Shown here one piece after another: positions 1 through 8,706 of a DNA stretch of 55,331 bases. The DNA lies in NCBI GenBank assembly GCA_964522635.1, contig CAZFWT010000002.1, positions 1-55,331 on the forward strand. The letters run 5' to 3'. The first letter of the stretch is position 1. Each line of letters starts with the position of its first letter. The position numbers and the translations under genes are program-made. The notes below the pieces were generated by a model. It worked only from the letters and a program-made list of their open reading frames with translations. It was not told the DNA's origin and made no database searches. The stretch is from JACGMN01 sp964522635. GTDB taxonomy: Archaea; Halobacteriota; Syntropharchaeia; Alkanophagales; Methanospirareceae.

Positions 1-153
1 TCTTCCACGTTCCGACGCGCTTTCGCGATATGCATGCACCAGTTACTGAAGAGCACTACCATAACGTTTATCCCGGATGAGTGTATACAGTGAATTACGT
101 GTGGAGAACATAACAGCTACCCGCATGCTCGATTCAGCAGGCGGTGGACTAAT

Positions 154-456
154 ATGCTGACCACTGAGAACGTTCTGGAAAAGCTCGATACGCATAAAAA
201 TAAACTGAAGTCGTACGGCGTGAAGCGAATAGGGCTCTTCGGCTCCCTGACACGAGGTGAGCAAACGCCGAAGAGCGACCTCGATATACTGGTTGAATTT
301 GAGCGAGGCAAGAAGACTTTTGATAATTATATGGATCTGAAAATCTTCCTGGAAGAACTATTCGCCTGTAATGTCGATCTTGTGGTCAAGGAAGCGATAA
401 AACCAGCTTTGAAAGAGTCGATTCTGGAGAGTGTGAAGTATGCCGCGGGAGTATAA
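154..456 (+). CDS. MntA-type minimal nucleotidyltransferase (antitoxin)
   Basis: A 100-residue minimal nucleotidyltransferase. The polymerase-beta signature is clear: GLFGSLTRG near residues 27-35 (GSxxRG), then SDLDILV about ten residues on (DxD), and a third acidic residue in NVDLVV near residue 74. In MntA/HepT systems this family inactivates the HEPN toxin by transferring AMP to a tyrosine next to its active site. The stop overlaps the start of the HEPN gene by 17 bp, so the two are translationally coupled. A GGTGG-like ribosome site precedes the ATG. The family is sure; the antitoxin role is inferred from the pairing. Confidence 0.88.
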   Translation: MLTTENVLEKLDTHKNKLKSYGVKRIGLFGSLTRGEQTPKSDLDILVEFERGKKTFDNYMDLKIFLEELFACNVDLVVKEAIKPALKESILESVKYAAGV

Positions 457-784
457 AGCATACCTTAATGATATTGTGGACGCGATCAACAGGATCGAGC
501 GGTACACTAATACGATCTCTTTTGATGATTTTGCTGAGGAGGGGCTGATACAGGATGCTGTAGTGAGGAATTTAGAAATTATTGGTGAGGCCGCAAAAAA
601 TATCCCTATTGAAACCAGGAATAAGAAACCGGAAATCGAGTGGCAGAAGATAGCAGGCCTGCGAGATATACTTATTCACGCTTATTTTGGTATTGATGTC
701 GAAATCGTTTGGGATATTGTGATAACCAAGATTCCTGAACTCAAGAAACTGATTTCACTCATGGCAGCTGAGGCAGAAGAATGA
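440..784 (+). CDS. HepT-type HEPN RNase toxin
   Basis: A 114-residue HEPN-domain protein (DUF86/HepT type). The catalytic motif R-x4-H-x-Y is visible as R75, H80 and Y82 (RDILIHAY). In this family R and H form the RNase site at the dimer interface, and the Y is the residue AMPylated by the partner nucleotidyltransferase. The protein is full length, all helical in appearance, and starts inside the MntA gene. All three motif residues are present, so the toxin is probably functional. No transposon ends or direct repeats are visible around the pair. Confidence 0.87.
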   Translation: MPREYKAYLNDIVDAINRIERYTNTISFDDFAEEGLIQDAVVRNLEIIGEAAKNIPIETRNKKPEIEWQKIAGLRDILIHAYFGIDVEIVWDIVITKIPELKKLISLMAAEAEE

Positions 785-857
785 ATGGGCGTAAGGACGA
801 ATAGTATACCATTACAGCCCCGCTATTCATCAACGTGCACCGGGAAGGAGTGCCAGC

Positions 858-1397
858 ATGAAAGACTCGAATATGAAGATTGATGTCGAATACCTGGAGT
901 TCCTGTGGCCGATGCGGCACTATCTGATCACCTGCGGTGACCTTCTCGCAGGAACAGCGAACATCATCGCGGTCAGCTTTTGCATGCCCGTCTCCAAAAC
1001 ACCGCCGCTCATCGCCTGCGCTATCGGCCGCAGCGCCTATTCCTGTGAACTCATCGAACGCACCCAGGAATTCACCGTGAATGTGCCGTCCAGAGAGCTT
1101 GAGCCAAAGGTCTACTACTGCGGGTATCATTCCGGCGCTCACGTCGATAAATTCAAAGCGACCGGCTTGACCCCCCTTCCCGCACGGCAGGTAAAAGCGC
1201 CCATCATCGCTGAGTGCGTCGCGTGGATGGAATGCACCGTTCAGCAGGAGGTAGAAACCGGGGATAAGAACCTGTTCGTCGGTGAAGTGCTCGAAGCGTA
1301 TGCAGAGGACGCGGTGGTGCATAGAGAACGAACAGTCGAGTATGCGCAGGGCGACTTCCCCCGGAAGGTCTATGGGACGCGGTTTGGCGGGGTATGA
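858..1397 (+). CDS. Flavin reductase-like / flavoredoxin-family protein
   Basis: A 179-residue protein of the FMN-binding split-barrel family (flavin reductase-like, flavoredoxin). It has the usual opening in which the strand TANIIAVSF is followed by SKTPPLIACAIG, then the ITSNT-like stretch replaced by RSAYSCELI, and the FTVNVPS segment. Such proteins bind FMN and pass electrons between ferredoxin-type carriers and flavins or other acceptors. A GGAAGGAG site 8 nt before the ATG at 858 supports this start; a second ATG follows at 873. The partner is not evident from the neighbours. Confidence 0.8.
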   Translation: MKDSNMKIDVEYLEFLWPMRHYLITCGDLLAGTANIIAVSFCMPVSKTPPLIACAIGRSAYSCELIERTQEFTVNVPSRELEPKVYYCGYHSGAHVDKFKATGLTPLPARQVKAPIIAECVAWMECTVQQEVETGDKNLFVGEVLEAYAEDAVVHRERTVEYAQGDFPRKVYGTRFGGV

Positions 1398-1428
1398 CAC
1401 GATCCGGGAGGAGGCGTTACGTTAAACG

Positions 1429-2529
1429 ATGGCGCAAAAGAGCAGAGAACAAATACTGTACATCAATAACCTGAGAACACTGCTGATTACGCTCATCCTC
1501 ATGCTCCATATCGCCATTACCTATGGCGCTAGTGGCAGTTGGTATTACTATGAGCACACCGGTGATGTGCTCTCTATAGTTCTGCTCACGCTCTTCAATA
1601 GCGTGGTGCAGGCCTTTGTACTGGGATTCTTCTTTATGATTTCCGGCTACTTCACGCCCGGATCCTTCACCAGAAAGGGCGCGAAAACGTATCTGAAGGA
1701 CCGATTTGTCCGGTTAGGCATCCCGCTGGTGATCTATTTCTTCGTGATCAATCCGCTCATCTTGTACGCGCTCTATGTTAGGTCGAGGGGGTACTCGGTA
1801 CACTTCCTGGATTTCTTCGGATCCGGTCCGCTCTGGTTTGTGCAGACCTTACTGATCTTTTGCTGTGGGTATACCCTGTGGAAGCTGTTCTTCCCGGGAC
1901 AAGCGCATGAAGTAAAGCAGCCGCCGAAAAGCAGGGAGCTCCTCGGCTTCGTTCTTATGCTCTCACTGGCTAATTTTAGTGCACGAATCTGGTGGCCGAT
2001 TGGCGAGAGCTTCTCCAACCTGCAATTTGGCTTCTTCCCCGGCTATATCAGCCTTTTTATCGTTGGGATTATAGCTTATAACAATAAATGGTTTGATACG
2101 TTCAGTGATTCAGTTGGCATGCGATGGCTTAAAATTTCAGTACCTGCTATTCTTCTGTTCCCTGTAATTGGTATTATGGGCGGTGCACTTGAAGACATAA
2201 CACCGTTTATTGGCGGTATTCATTGGCAATCGCTGTTTTATGCTACCTGGGAAGCTTTTGTGGGCACTGGTCTGATAGCAGGTATATTTGTCGTTTTTCG
2301 TACAAAGTATAATGCACAAACGCAATTTACGAAGAACCTATCGGATAACGCATATACAGTCTTCATAATTCATGCCCCGGTCATTGTCGCCGTATCGTAC
2401 GCCATGAGAAACGTGCATATCTTTCCGCTGCTGAAATTTGCTCTTGTGTCGTTCCTGGCAGTGAGCCTCTGCTTCTCGCTTAGCCATTTTGTTGTACGAA
2501 GAATCCCCTATTCCGGCAGGGTTCTATAA
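1429..2529 (+). CDS. Acyltransferase family 3 (OafA/MdoC-like) membrane protein
   Basis: A 366-residue integral membrane protein with about ten hydrophobic segments. The N-terminus carries the acyltransferase-3 arrangement, with R16 and H27 in the first membrane helix (NNLRTLLITLILMLH). This family transfers acetyl or succinyl groups to sugars of surface polysaccharides, glycolipids or glucans across the membrane. A GGAGGAGG site lies upstream of the ATG. The substrate cannot be told from sequence. Codon use and base composition become more AT-rich around 2040-2400, but the frame stays open. Confidence 0.82.
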   Translation: MAQKSREQILYINNLRTLLITLILMLHIAITYGASGSWYYYEHTGDVLSIVLLTLFNSVVQAFVLGFFFMISGYFTPGSFTRKGAKTYLKDRFVRLGIPLVIYFFVINPLILYALYVRSRGYSVHFLDFFGSGPLWFVQTLLIFCCGYTLWKLFFPGQAHEVKQPPKSRELLGFVLMLSLANFSARIWWPIGESFSNLQFGFFPGYISLFIVGIIAYNNKWFDTFSDSVGMRWLKISVPAILLFPVIGIMGGALEDITPFIGGIHWQSLFYATWEAFVGTGLIAGIFVVFRTKYNAQTQFTKNLSDNAYTVFIIHAPVIVAVSYAMRNVHIFPLLKFALVSFLAVSLCFSLSHFVVRRIPYSGRVL

Positions 2530-2671
2530 CATGATGACAGTAACAGACAGCTACGCCACACAGCGCCTGATAAGGGCTAAAGCCCGTACGTACCACCCCT
2601 CGCTCCACACGATAGCCGCACCGAATCGGGGCGAGATTAATCAGTGAGCCGCTTGTAGTAGTTATAGTAAA

Positions 2672-3388
2672 GTGGTAACCATGCCAACCAACGATGGCGC
2701 AAATAGGGAGCCCTTTGAATATCTCAGAATAGTCGTTAAGGGCTTCTTCGCGCTCCTGATCACGATAGTGTTTATCTTTATCTTAGCTGGCCGGCTCACC
2801 TACTGGCAGGGCTGGGTCTTCAGCATCGTGACCGTACTGCTCGTGGTGGTTCAACTGCTCCTGTTTGCCGGTAAAACCGACCTTGCCCGGGAACGGTTCA
2901 AACCCGGCCCCGGCACGAAATGGTGGGACAAACTCTTCTGGGCTCTATACGCGCCGCTCTTCTTCGCTATCGTTATCCTCGCCTGCCTGGATGCCGGACG
3001 GTTTCGATGGTCACCTGAATTACCCGTGGCTGTTTATATAACGAGTTACCTTGCCTACATCTACTCGATTTACCTCTATTCCTGGGCGATGTGGGTGAAC
3101 CCCTGGTTCTCCAGCACGGTACGCATCCAAACTGATCGAGACCAGCAGGTGGTACAGGATGGCCCCTATCGGTACCTTCGGCATCCTGGCTACACTGCCG
3201 GTATCTTGATGGCACTGAGTACCGCAGTGGCGCTGGGCTCACTATGGGCCCTGATTCCCGCCGGCCTCGTCGTCCTGTTGCTCATTATCCGCACCTTCCT
3301 GGAAGACCGCACGCTTCAAAACGAACTGCCGGGCTATGCTGAGTATGCCCATAAAGTACAATACCGGCTGGTGCCTGGACTATGGTAG
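2672..3388 (+). CDS. Isoprenylcysteine carboxyl methyltransferase-like membrane protein
   Basis: A 238-residue protein with about five or six membrane helices and the ICMT/PEMT signature near the C-terminus: GPYRYLRHPGY followed later by E-L-x-G-Y-x-x-Y (ELPGYAEYAHKVQY). The RHPxY loop and terminal Glu/Tyr bind S-adenosylmethionine in this family. Prokaryotic members methylate small lipophilic or membrane substrates that mostly remain unidentified. The reading starts with GTG; an in-frame ATG nine nt later (2681) is an equally good start and neither has a clear ribosome site. The stop overlaps the next gene by 7 nt, so the two are probably co-translated. Confidence 0.82.
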   Translation: MVTMPTNDGANREPFEYLRIVVKGFFALLITIVFIFILAGRLTYWQGWVFSIVTVLLVVVQLLLFAGKTDLARERFKPGPGTKWWDKLFWALYAPLFFAIVILACLDAGRFRWSPELPVAVYITSYLAYIYSIYLYSWAMWVNPWFSSTVRIQTDRDQQVVQDGPYRYLRHPGYTAGILMALSTAVALGSLWALIPAGLVVLLLIIRTFLEDRTLQNELPGYAEYAHKVQYRLVPGLW

Positions 3389-4218
3389 ATGGAACGAGGA
3401 TAAGCCGTTTGATGCAGCCTGAAGTAGTAGAGCTGACGTACAAAAACTGTAAATTCCGCATCGCCTATCTGCTCCGTCGTACGCCAGAAATGGCAGTGGT
3501 ATTCCTTCACGGCCTGGGCTGCTCGAAGCGCGACTTCCAGGATGCCTTTGGTTATCCTGAGTTAGCGGATTACACGCTCCTCACCTTCGATTTCCCCGGA
3601 TGCGGCGATTCACCCTATCCGGAAAACCTGACACTGAACATCGACTACCTGGTCGAGATCACGCACCGGGTTCTCTCAGCGTTACACGTAAAAGATATCA
3701 TCCTCATCGGCCACAGTATGGGCGGGCTGGTTGCGCTTCTATATGCAGAACGCTACCACACCAGCGTGCGGGGCTTCATCAACGTCGAGGGTAATCTATC
3801 CTCTGAAGATTGCTTCTTCTCTCGTGCCGTCGCACAATCTGCCTTTTCAGACTTTACCACAACCCTATTCCCGGAACTCCAAAACCGCTTGAAGCACGCC
3901 GCGAACAGAGGCTTCCGTGAGTACGCCGCGAACCTGGAAAAAGCCAATAAAAAGGCGTACTATGATTACAGTCCCTCCCTCGTCGAGTATTCAGATACCG
4001 GTAATCTTCTGGAACGGTACCTCGCACTGGCTATTCCGAAGCTCTTTATGTACGGCGCTGAGAATCGAGCGTTATCCTACCTACCCCAATTAACTGAGCG
4101 TGGCTGCGCGCTCGTGGAAATCCCCGCAAGCAATCACTTCCCGTTTCACGATAACCCCGCGGCCTTTTACCATACCATTGCCTCGTTTCTCGAGGCCGCC
4201 CACGACACGGTTAAGTAA
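3382..4218 (+). CDS. Alpha/beta hydrolase
   Basis: A 278-residue alpha/beta-hydrolase-fold protein. The oxyanion-hole HGLG lies at residues 43-46, the nucleophile elbow GHSMGG gives S112, and the catalytic His is in ASNHFPF near residue 252. The strand-6 acid is probably the Glu/Asp region around AENRA. No signal peptide, so it is likely cytoplasmic. The start overlaps the upstream ICMT-like gene, which suggests a joint, unidentified pathway. A second in-frame ATG at 3412 follows a GAGG and could be the real start. Confidence 0.85.
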   Translation: MVDGTRISRLMQPEVVELTYKNCKFRIAYLLRRTPEMAVVFLHGLGCSKRDFQDAFGYPELADYTLLTFDFPGCGDSPYPENLTLNIDYLVEITHRVLSALHVKDIILIGHSMGGLVALLYAERYHTSVRGFINVEGNLSSEDCFFSRAVAQSAFSDFTTTLFPELQNRLKHAANRGFREYAANLEKANKKAYYDYSPSLVEYSDTGNLLERYLALAIPKLFMYGAENRALSYLPQLTERGCALVEIPASNHFPFHDNPAAFYHTIASFLEAAHDTVK

Positions 4219-4299
4219 GCTAAGCCGGATTTCGGGATACACTAAGAAGGCGGTCGAGCCCGTAAGTGCGATATTTAACAACACCCAGCGATAATACTA

Positions 4300-7044
4300 G
4301 TGGTGAGAGCCCCATTGCCGCACGATAAGAGCTGGTATCAGCAGACAATAGAGCAGGTTTTTGAGACACTAGCATCGAATCCTGAAGGGCTTACAGCCGC
4401 GGAGGCTCAGGCACGGCTCGCGCGGTACGGCTATAACGAATTGAAATTCAAGAAACGCAGCCCGCTCGTCCGGTTCATTATGCAGTTTCACAGCTCGCTC
4501 ATCTACGTCCTGCTCGCTGCTGCACTCGTCACGGGCTTTCTCAATATGTGGATGGACACCGCGGTCATCCTTGCGGTCGTCTTCGCCAATACCATCATTG
4601 GCTTCATTCAGGAAGGGAAAGCGGAAGCAGCCTCAGAAGCACTCAAGAAGTTGATGTCGCTCGAGTGCACCGTGATCAGAGGTAGCCGGGAGGAGATCAT
4701 CCCTGCACGCGAGTTGGTGCCGGGCGACATCGTTCTGCTGGACGATGGTGACAAGGTACCCGCAGATCTGCGGCTCTTCTACTCCAAAAACCTCCATGCA
4801 GACGAAGCGACGCTCACCGGCGAGTCCGTTCCAGTCTCAAAAAATACAAAACCCATCCCCAGGTCTGATCTGCCACCCGCCGATCAGCGCTGCATGGCTT
4901 TCAGCAGCACGTTCATCACCCGGGGCTCGGGAAGGGGCATTGTCGTGGGCACCGGTAAGGATGCCGAGATCGGCCGGATCGCGGAACTGATGCAGGAGAC
5001 CGAGGAGATTGCAACGCCGCTCACCCGTAAGATGGCCGACTTCACCCGCTTGCTGGTCATCGCCATTCTCGCCATTGCCTTGCTCAACTTCATGCTGGCC
5101 GTCATCTTTGGCTTTCCCCCCGTCTATTCCTTCCTCGCCTCCGTATCGCTCGCGGTCGCCGCCATTCCCGAAGGGCTGCCCGCGATTCTCACCATAACCC
5201 TGGCCTTCGGTGCCATGGTCATGGCGCGGCGGAACGCGCTCGTCAAGAACCTCCCCGCAGCCGAGACACTCGGCGTTACCACCGTTATCTGCTCTGATAA
5301 GACCGGCACACTCACCCGGAACGAGATGACGGTCTCCTGCATCTACGCCGGGGGAACGCGGTACACAGTAACGGGTGGCGGCTACGAGCCAGAAGGCGCT
5401 TTTATGCGCGGAGACCGCACCATCGAGCCCGCAAAGGAGCATGAAGAGTTCATCGAGACTCTGAGAGCAGGCTATCTCTGCAATAATGCCGAGCTCGAGT
5501 ATGACCGAGAAACCGAGCGGTACAGCATCATCGGCGATCCCACCGAAGGTGCCCTGGTCGTCTCAGCGCGGAAAGCCGGAATCTCCGATGAGCGTGCGAA
5601 ACTGGACGAGATACCCTTCGTCTCCGAGCAGCAGTACATGGCCACGCTGCATGAAGGCACCGACGGCAACCTCATGTACGTCAAAGGCGCGCCGGAACGG
5701 ATCCTCGCAGTCTGCGAAAACCAGTTGATCGAGGACAGGGTGAGGCCGCTGCGCCGTGATGAAATAGCGAGTGCGGCCGGCGAGTTCGCGGGCAACGCCT
5801 TGCGCGTTTTGGGCATGGCGTATAAGCGTGTGCCGCGTGAGAAGAAGGAGCTCGAGCCCGAGGACGTAACGGGACTGACCTTCCTCGGACTCCAGGGAAT
5901 GAGTGATCCACCCCGGGATGAGGTCATCGATGCCGTTTCCAAATGCAAGCGCGCGGGCATTCGCGTCGTCATGATCACCGGTGACCATGCGCAGACCGCG
6001 AAAGCGATTGCACAGCAGATAGGCATCGCCGCCGAATCAGATCGCGTCTTGAACGGCGCAGAGCTCGAGCGGATGAGCGATGATGAGCTCTTCGCGCTTG
6101 TGGGATCCGTCTCCGTCTATGCCCGGGCCGCTCCCGAGCACAAGTTCCGGATCACCCGGCAGTTGCAGCGGCTGGGGCATATCACCGCCGTCACGGGCGA
6201 TGGCGTCAACGACGCGCCCGCGCTCAAAGCCGCGGACATCGGGATTGCCATGGGAATCAGCGGCACCGAAGTGAGTAAGGAGGCTTCGGACATCATTCTC
6301 ACCGACGATAACTTCGCGAGCATCGTTGCCGCCGTTGAAGAGGGCCGCTATGTCTATGACAACATCCGTAAGGTCATTCTGTACACGCTGCCCACCAACG
6401 GAGGCCAGACGCTCCTGATTCTGGGTGCCATTCTACTCGCACCCTTCCTCGCCATCTTCAATCCGCACCTCGGCGGGAATCTCCCGATCGCGCCCGTTCA
6501 GATCCTCTGGATCAATCTCCTCGATGCCGTCGCGCTCGCACTCCCGCTTATCAGGGAGCCAAAGGAGAAAGGTTTGCTCCAGCGGCCACCCCGCGACCCC
6601 GAAGAGCGGATCACTGATCCGCCGTTCCTCCGGAAAGTCGGGGTCGTCTCGCTCGTCATGGCCCTTACCGGTTTCCTCATGTTTTATCTCGCCACAAATA
6701 GCTGGGCGAATGATTCCAATGTGCTGATGAAGGCCCAGACCGCAGCCTTCACCACGGTCATGCTCGTCCACATCTGTTATCTCTTCACCGCACGCTCGAT
6801 CACCGAATCCGCATTCTCGTTCAGCCCCTTCTCGAACAAGTGGGTGCTCATCGGCGTGGCACTCACGCTCGGTCTGCAGTTCACAATCATCTATGCCCCA
6901 CCGGTCATCGGCATCAATCCCTTGAGCACCGCACCGCTACCCGCCAAATACTGGCTTACCATGATCGCGATCGCGCTCCCCATCTTCTTCATCATCGAGC
7001 TCGAAAAGTACCTGACGAAGCGGTTTGGAAACGCGCATACATAG
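4300..7044 (+). CDS. P-type cation-transporting ATPase (P2-like)
   Basis: A 914-residue P-type ATPase with an N-terminal cation-ATPase domain, E1-E2 actuator (TGES), PEGLP in M4 at 290-294, phosphorylated D333 in DKTGTLT, the TGDGVNDAP hinge, and six C-terminal membrane helices. The body is P2-like, but ion-site residues differ from SERCA: M5 reads TNGGQ (N700, Q703 where SERCA has Glu771) and M6 reads WINLLDA (N739, D742). Calcium specificity therefore should not be assumed; a monovalent cation or proton is possible. GTG start at 4300, with no strong ribosome site. It probably energises a plasma-membrane ion gradient. Confidence 0.93.
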   Translation: MVRAPLPHDKSWYQQTIEQVFETLASNPEGLTAAEAQARLARYGYNELKFKKRSPLVRFIMQFHSSLIYVLLAAALVTGFLNMWMDTAVILAVVFANTIIGFIQEGKAEAASEALKKLMSLECTVIRGSREEIIPARELVPGDIVLLDDGDKVPADLRLFYSKNLHADEATLTGESVPVSKNTKPIPRSDLPPADQRCMAFSSTFITRGSGRGIVVGTGKDAEIGRIAELMQETEEIATPLTRKMADFTRLLVIAILAIALLNFMLAVIFGFPPVYSFLASVSLAVAAIPEGLPAILTITLAFGAMVMARRNALVKNLPAAETLGVTTVICSDKTGTLTRNEMTVSCIYAGGTRYTVTGGGYEPEGAFMRGDRTIEPAKEHEEFIETLRAGYLCNNAELEYDRETERYSIIGDPTEGALVVSARKAGISDERAKLDEIPFVSEQQYMATLHEGTDGNLMYVKGAPERILAVCENQLIEDRVRPLRRDEIASAAGEFAGNALRVLGMAYKRVPREKKELEPEDVTGLTFLGLQGMSDPPRDEVIDAVSKCKRAGIRVVMITGDHAQTAKAIAQQIGIAAESDRVLNGAELERMSDDELFALVGSVSVYARAAPEHKFRITRQLQRLGHITAVTGDGVNDAPALKAADIGIAMGISGTEVSKEASDIILTDDNFASIVAAVEEGRYVYDNIRKVILYTLPTNGGQTLLILGAILLAPFLAIFNPHLGGNLPIAPVQILWINLLDAVALALPLIREPKEKGLLQRPPRDPEERITDPPFLRKVGVVSLVMALTGFLMFYLATNSWANDSNVLMKAQTAAFTTVMLVHICYLFTARSITESAFSFSPFSNKWVLIGVALTLGLQFTIIYAPPVIGINPLSTAPLPAKYWLTMIAIALPIFFIIELEKYLTKRFGNAHT

Positions 7045-7125
7045 CGCGCCCTGTAACGAACTCCCGAGCATCGGCCTTTGTTCGCGACGAATAACGTTCG
7101 GGACTCTTATTATGCGCGGCGCTTA

Positions 7126-7458
7126 ATGCTTATCTTATACTACCTTTGGACGATGCGACGGGTAATCTGGTGGCTGATCGTTGGTACGAAAGGCGGGGTG
7201 AATCGTGCACGGATACTACGCGCCTTAAAGGAACGACCATACAACGCCAATCAGCTGTCCGATGTCCTGGAATTGGATTACAAAACGGTGCGCCACCATC
7301 TCAAAGTCCTGCTGGAGAACAAAGTGATCGCCGAAGCAGGAAGCGGATATGGCACGGCATATTTCTTGTCAGACGGCATGGAGAGCGAGTATGAGGTCTT
7401 TAAAGAGTATCTGGACAAGGTATGGAACAAATTTAAGCGCGGGGGAGAGAAGGAGTAA
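7126..7458 (+). CDS. Winged-helix (ArsR-like) regulator with N-terminal hydrophobic segment
   Basis: About 110 residues. A hydrophobic N-terminal stretch (LILYYLW...VIWWLIVG) is followed by a winged-helix domain, RILRALKERPYNANQLSDVL then the recognition helix region YKTVRHHLKVLLENKVI and a wing with GSGYGTAYFLS. It is the predicted DNA-binding regulator heading the envelope locus, possibly membrane-tethered. The start is uncertain: TTG 7078, ATG 7126 and ATG 7153 are all in frame without a convincing ribosome site; 7126 keeps the hydrophobic segment. The adjacent 3-TM gene follows at 17 nt, so they are probably one transcript. Confidence 0.75.
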   Translation: MLILYYLWTMRRVIWWLIVGTKGGVNRARILRALKERPYNANQLSDVLELDYKTVRHHLKVLLENKVIAEAGSGYGTAYFLSDGMESEYEVFKEYLDKVWNKFKRGGEKE

Positions 7459-7475
7459 GAGGTGAAGGGAAGAGG

Positions 7476-7790
7476 ATGCCACCAGAACCGGTGCCACAAC
7501 TGTGGCTCATGAATCTCCAGGCGCTGATCGCGCTGGGCAACGTGCTCCTCCTGCTCGCATTGCTGATCATCTACGCGAAGAACTACGAGCAGATCAAATC
7601 GAAGTTCGCGCTCGGCTTGATCGCCTTTATCGTCCTGCTCATCGTGCAGGCATTCACCTCTAATCCCTTCCTGCGCGCCGTGTGGGGCTTCCGCCATATC
7701 CACGCGCTGGGGCTACTCATCATCGTGCCCGTTCTCTTCGAATTCGTGGCCCTGGCGATACTGCTGTACATCAGCCTCAGACCCGACTAG
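7476..7790 (+). CDS. Small 3-TM membrane protein, copy 1 of a paralogous pair
   Basis: A 104-residue protein with three membrane helices (about 12-32, 43-62, 78-100). I do not recognise the family. It has a close paralogue at 8707-9027: both begin M-P-P and share the block YEQIKSKFALGLIAF exactly, with TSNPF and LAILLYISL also conserved. A basic loop (KNYEQIKSK) lies between helices 1 and 2. It follows the winged-helix gene directly, so it may be a sensor or partner for that membrane-linked regulator; this is inference from position only. Confidence 0.8.
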   Translation: MPPEPVPQLWLMNLQALIALGNVLLLLALLIIYAKNYEQIKSKFALGLIAFIVLLIVQAFTSNPFLRAVWGFRHIHALGLLIIVPVLFEFVALAILLYISLRPD

Positions 7791-7816
7791 CAGGCCTGGC
7801 GACGCGACTATCTGGC

Positions 7817-7867
7817 CGAATTTGGGTATGATTCGGGCGGAATTTGGTAAAAAACAAATGCTTATGT
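7817..7867 (+). repeat. 51-bp intergenic element, copy A
   Basis: A 51-bp block downstream of the first 3-TM gene. It matches 9072-9122 at 40 of 51 positions without gaps. It contains repeated GAATTTGG words and ends with GGTAAAAAA and CTTATGT. It may be a shared promoter/operator for the genes that follow each copy, or the tail of a duplicated gene-plus-flank unit. Confidence 0.6.
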
Positions 7868-7939
7868 CTAGTTATTTGGAACTATTAACCGTGGCAACAC
7901 ATCGAGTAAAGAAAAAAATAGGAGGTGCAGAGCACGAAG

Positions 7940-8494
7940 ATGAAACGAAAACTGATTGCTGGTATACTGGCGCTGGCACTCATCGCGACAGCCTTCGCCG
8001 TGGTGTCCGCACAGATCACCAGCGATGATGCCGCACCACGGGGACAAGGTGGATGGTTCGGTGCTCACGGTGGACTGGGGCAGTTGACGGACGATGAGAG
8101 GCAAGAGATGCAACAACAAATGCAGCAGTTCCGGCAGACACTCGCTGAGCAGTACGGCATCGACTTGACAGACGAAGAAAGAGAGGAAATGCAGAACCGA
8201 TTCCAGGAGAAGCAACAGGAGCAACAACAGGAAATGGAGCAGTTCCGGCAGGAGCTAGCTGAGCAGTACGGCGTCGACTTGACGGACGCGGAGCGAGAAG
8301 AAATGCAGCAAAAAATGCAGCAGTTCCGGCAGGAACTAGCTGAGCAGTACGGTATCTCATGTCCAGCAGGCCCGCAATTCGCGGGTGAAGGGGGCTTCGG
8401 TCCGCGCGGACCTATGGGCCGAGAGATGCAGGGATTCCAACACGGACCGGGATTCGGTGAATGCCCGCCTACTCCTCCAGATCTGGAGGAATAG
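7940..8494 (+). CDS. Secreted Gln/Glu-rich protein with three LT-x-x-[EQ]-R repeats (Spy/CpxP-like)
   Basis: A 184-residue exported protein: a typical signal peptide (MKRKLIAGILALALIATAFA, cleavage near SAQ), then three helical repeats beginning LTDDERQEM, LTDEEREEM and LTDAEREEM, each ending in FRQ-x-LAEQYGI/V. The tail is Gly/Pro-rich. The repeats resemble the LTxxQ motifs of bacterial Spy/CpxP periplasmic chaperones, which sense or buffer envelope protein damage; this is motif-level similarity, not proven homology. Met-rich (M-Q/E) stretches could also bind metal. Start chosen at ATG 7940 after AGGAGGTG; an upstream GTG at 7925 lies inside that ribosome site. Confidence 0.72.
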   Translation: MKRKLIAGILALALIATAFAVVSAQITSDDAAPRGQGGWFGAHGGLGQLTDDERQEMQQQMQQFRQTLAEQYGIDLTDEEREEMQNRFQEKQQEQQQEMEQFRQELAEQYGVDLTDAEREEMQQKMQQFRQELAEQYGISCPAGPQFAGEGGFGPRGPMGREMQGFQHGPGFGECPPTPPDLEE

Positions 8495-8544
8495 CTGAAC
8501 CAAGACAGTACAGCCGCCATGAATGAGATAGAAAACGAGTGTGT

Positions 8545-8582
8545 GGTGCGTGGGTTCTTCTCTTCTCCCACGCACCTTTTTT
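8545..8582 (+). terminator. Hairpin with T-run after the secreted repeat protein
   Basis: A perfect 10-bp stem (GGTGCGTGGG paired with CCCACGCACC), 12-nt loop, followed directly by six T. It lies 50 nt downstream of the repeat-protein stop and ahead of the next promoter region, so it probably ends that transcript. Confidence 0.75.
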
Positions 8583-8706
8583 CGCTTTACGGTGGTGTTA
8601 GCACGACGAGGATAGGAACCAGAGGTTGGAAGAGTATTTTAAGTATGCTGCCAGCAATAAATACACGCAGACCAAACGCGCAAGGAGAGGATACCAGGAG
8701 ATAACA

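Noticed and set aside
759..1400. 213-codon minus-strand frame opposite the flavin reductase-like gene
   Set aside because: No family resemblance and no start signal; the plus strand has a ribosome site and split-barrel pattern.
2572..2590. GGGCT/AGCCC mini-hairpin in the gap after the acyltransferase gene
   Set aside because: Five-base stem with a two-base loop and no T-run; expected by chance.
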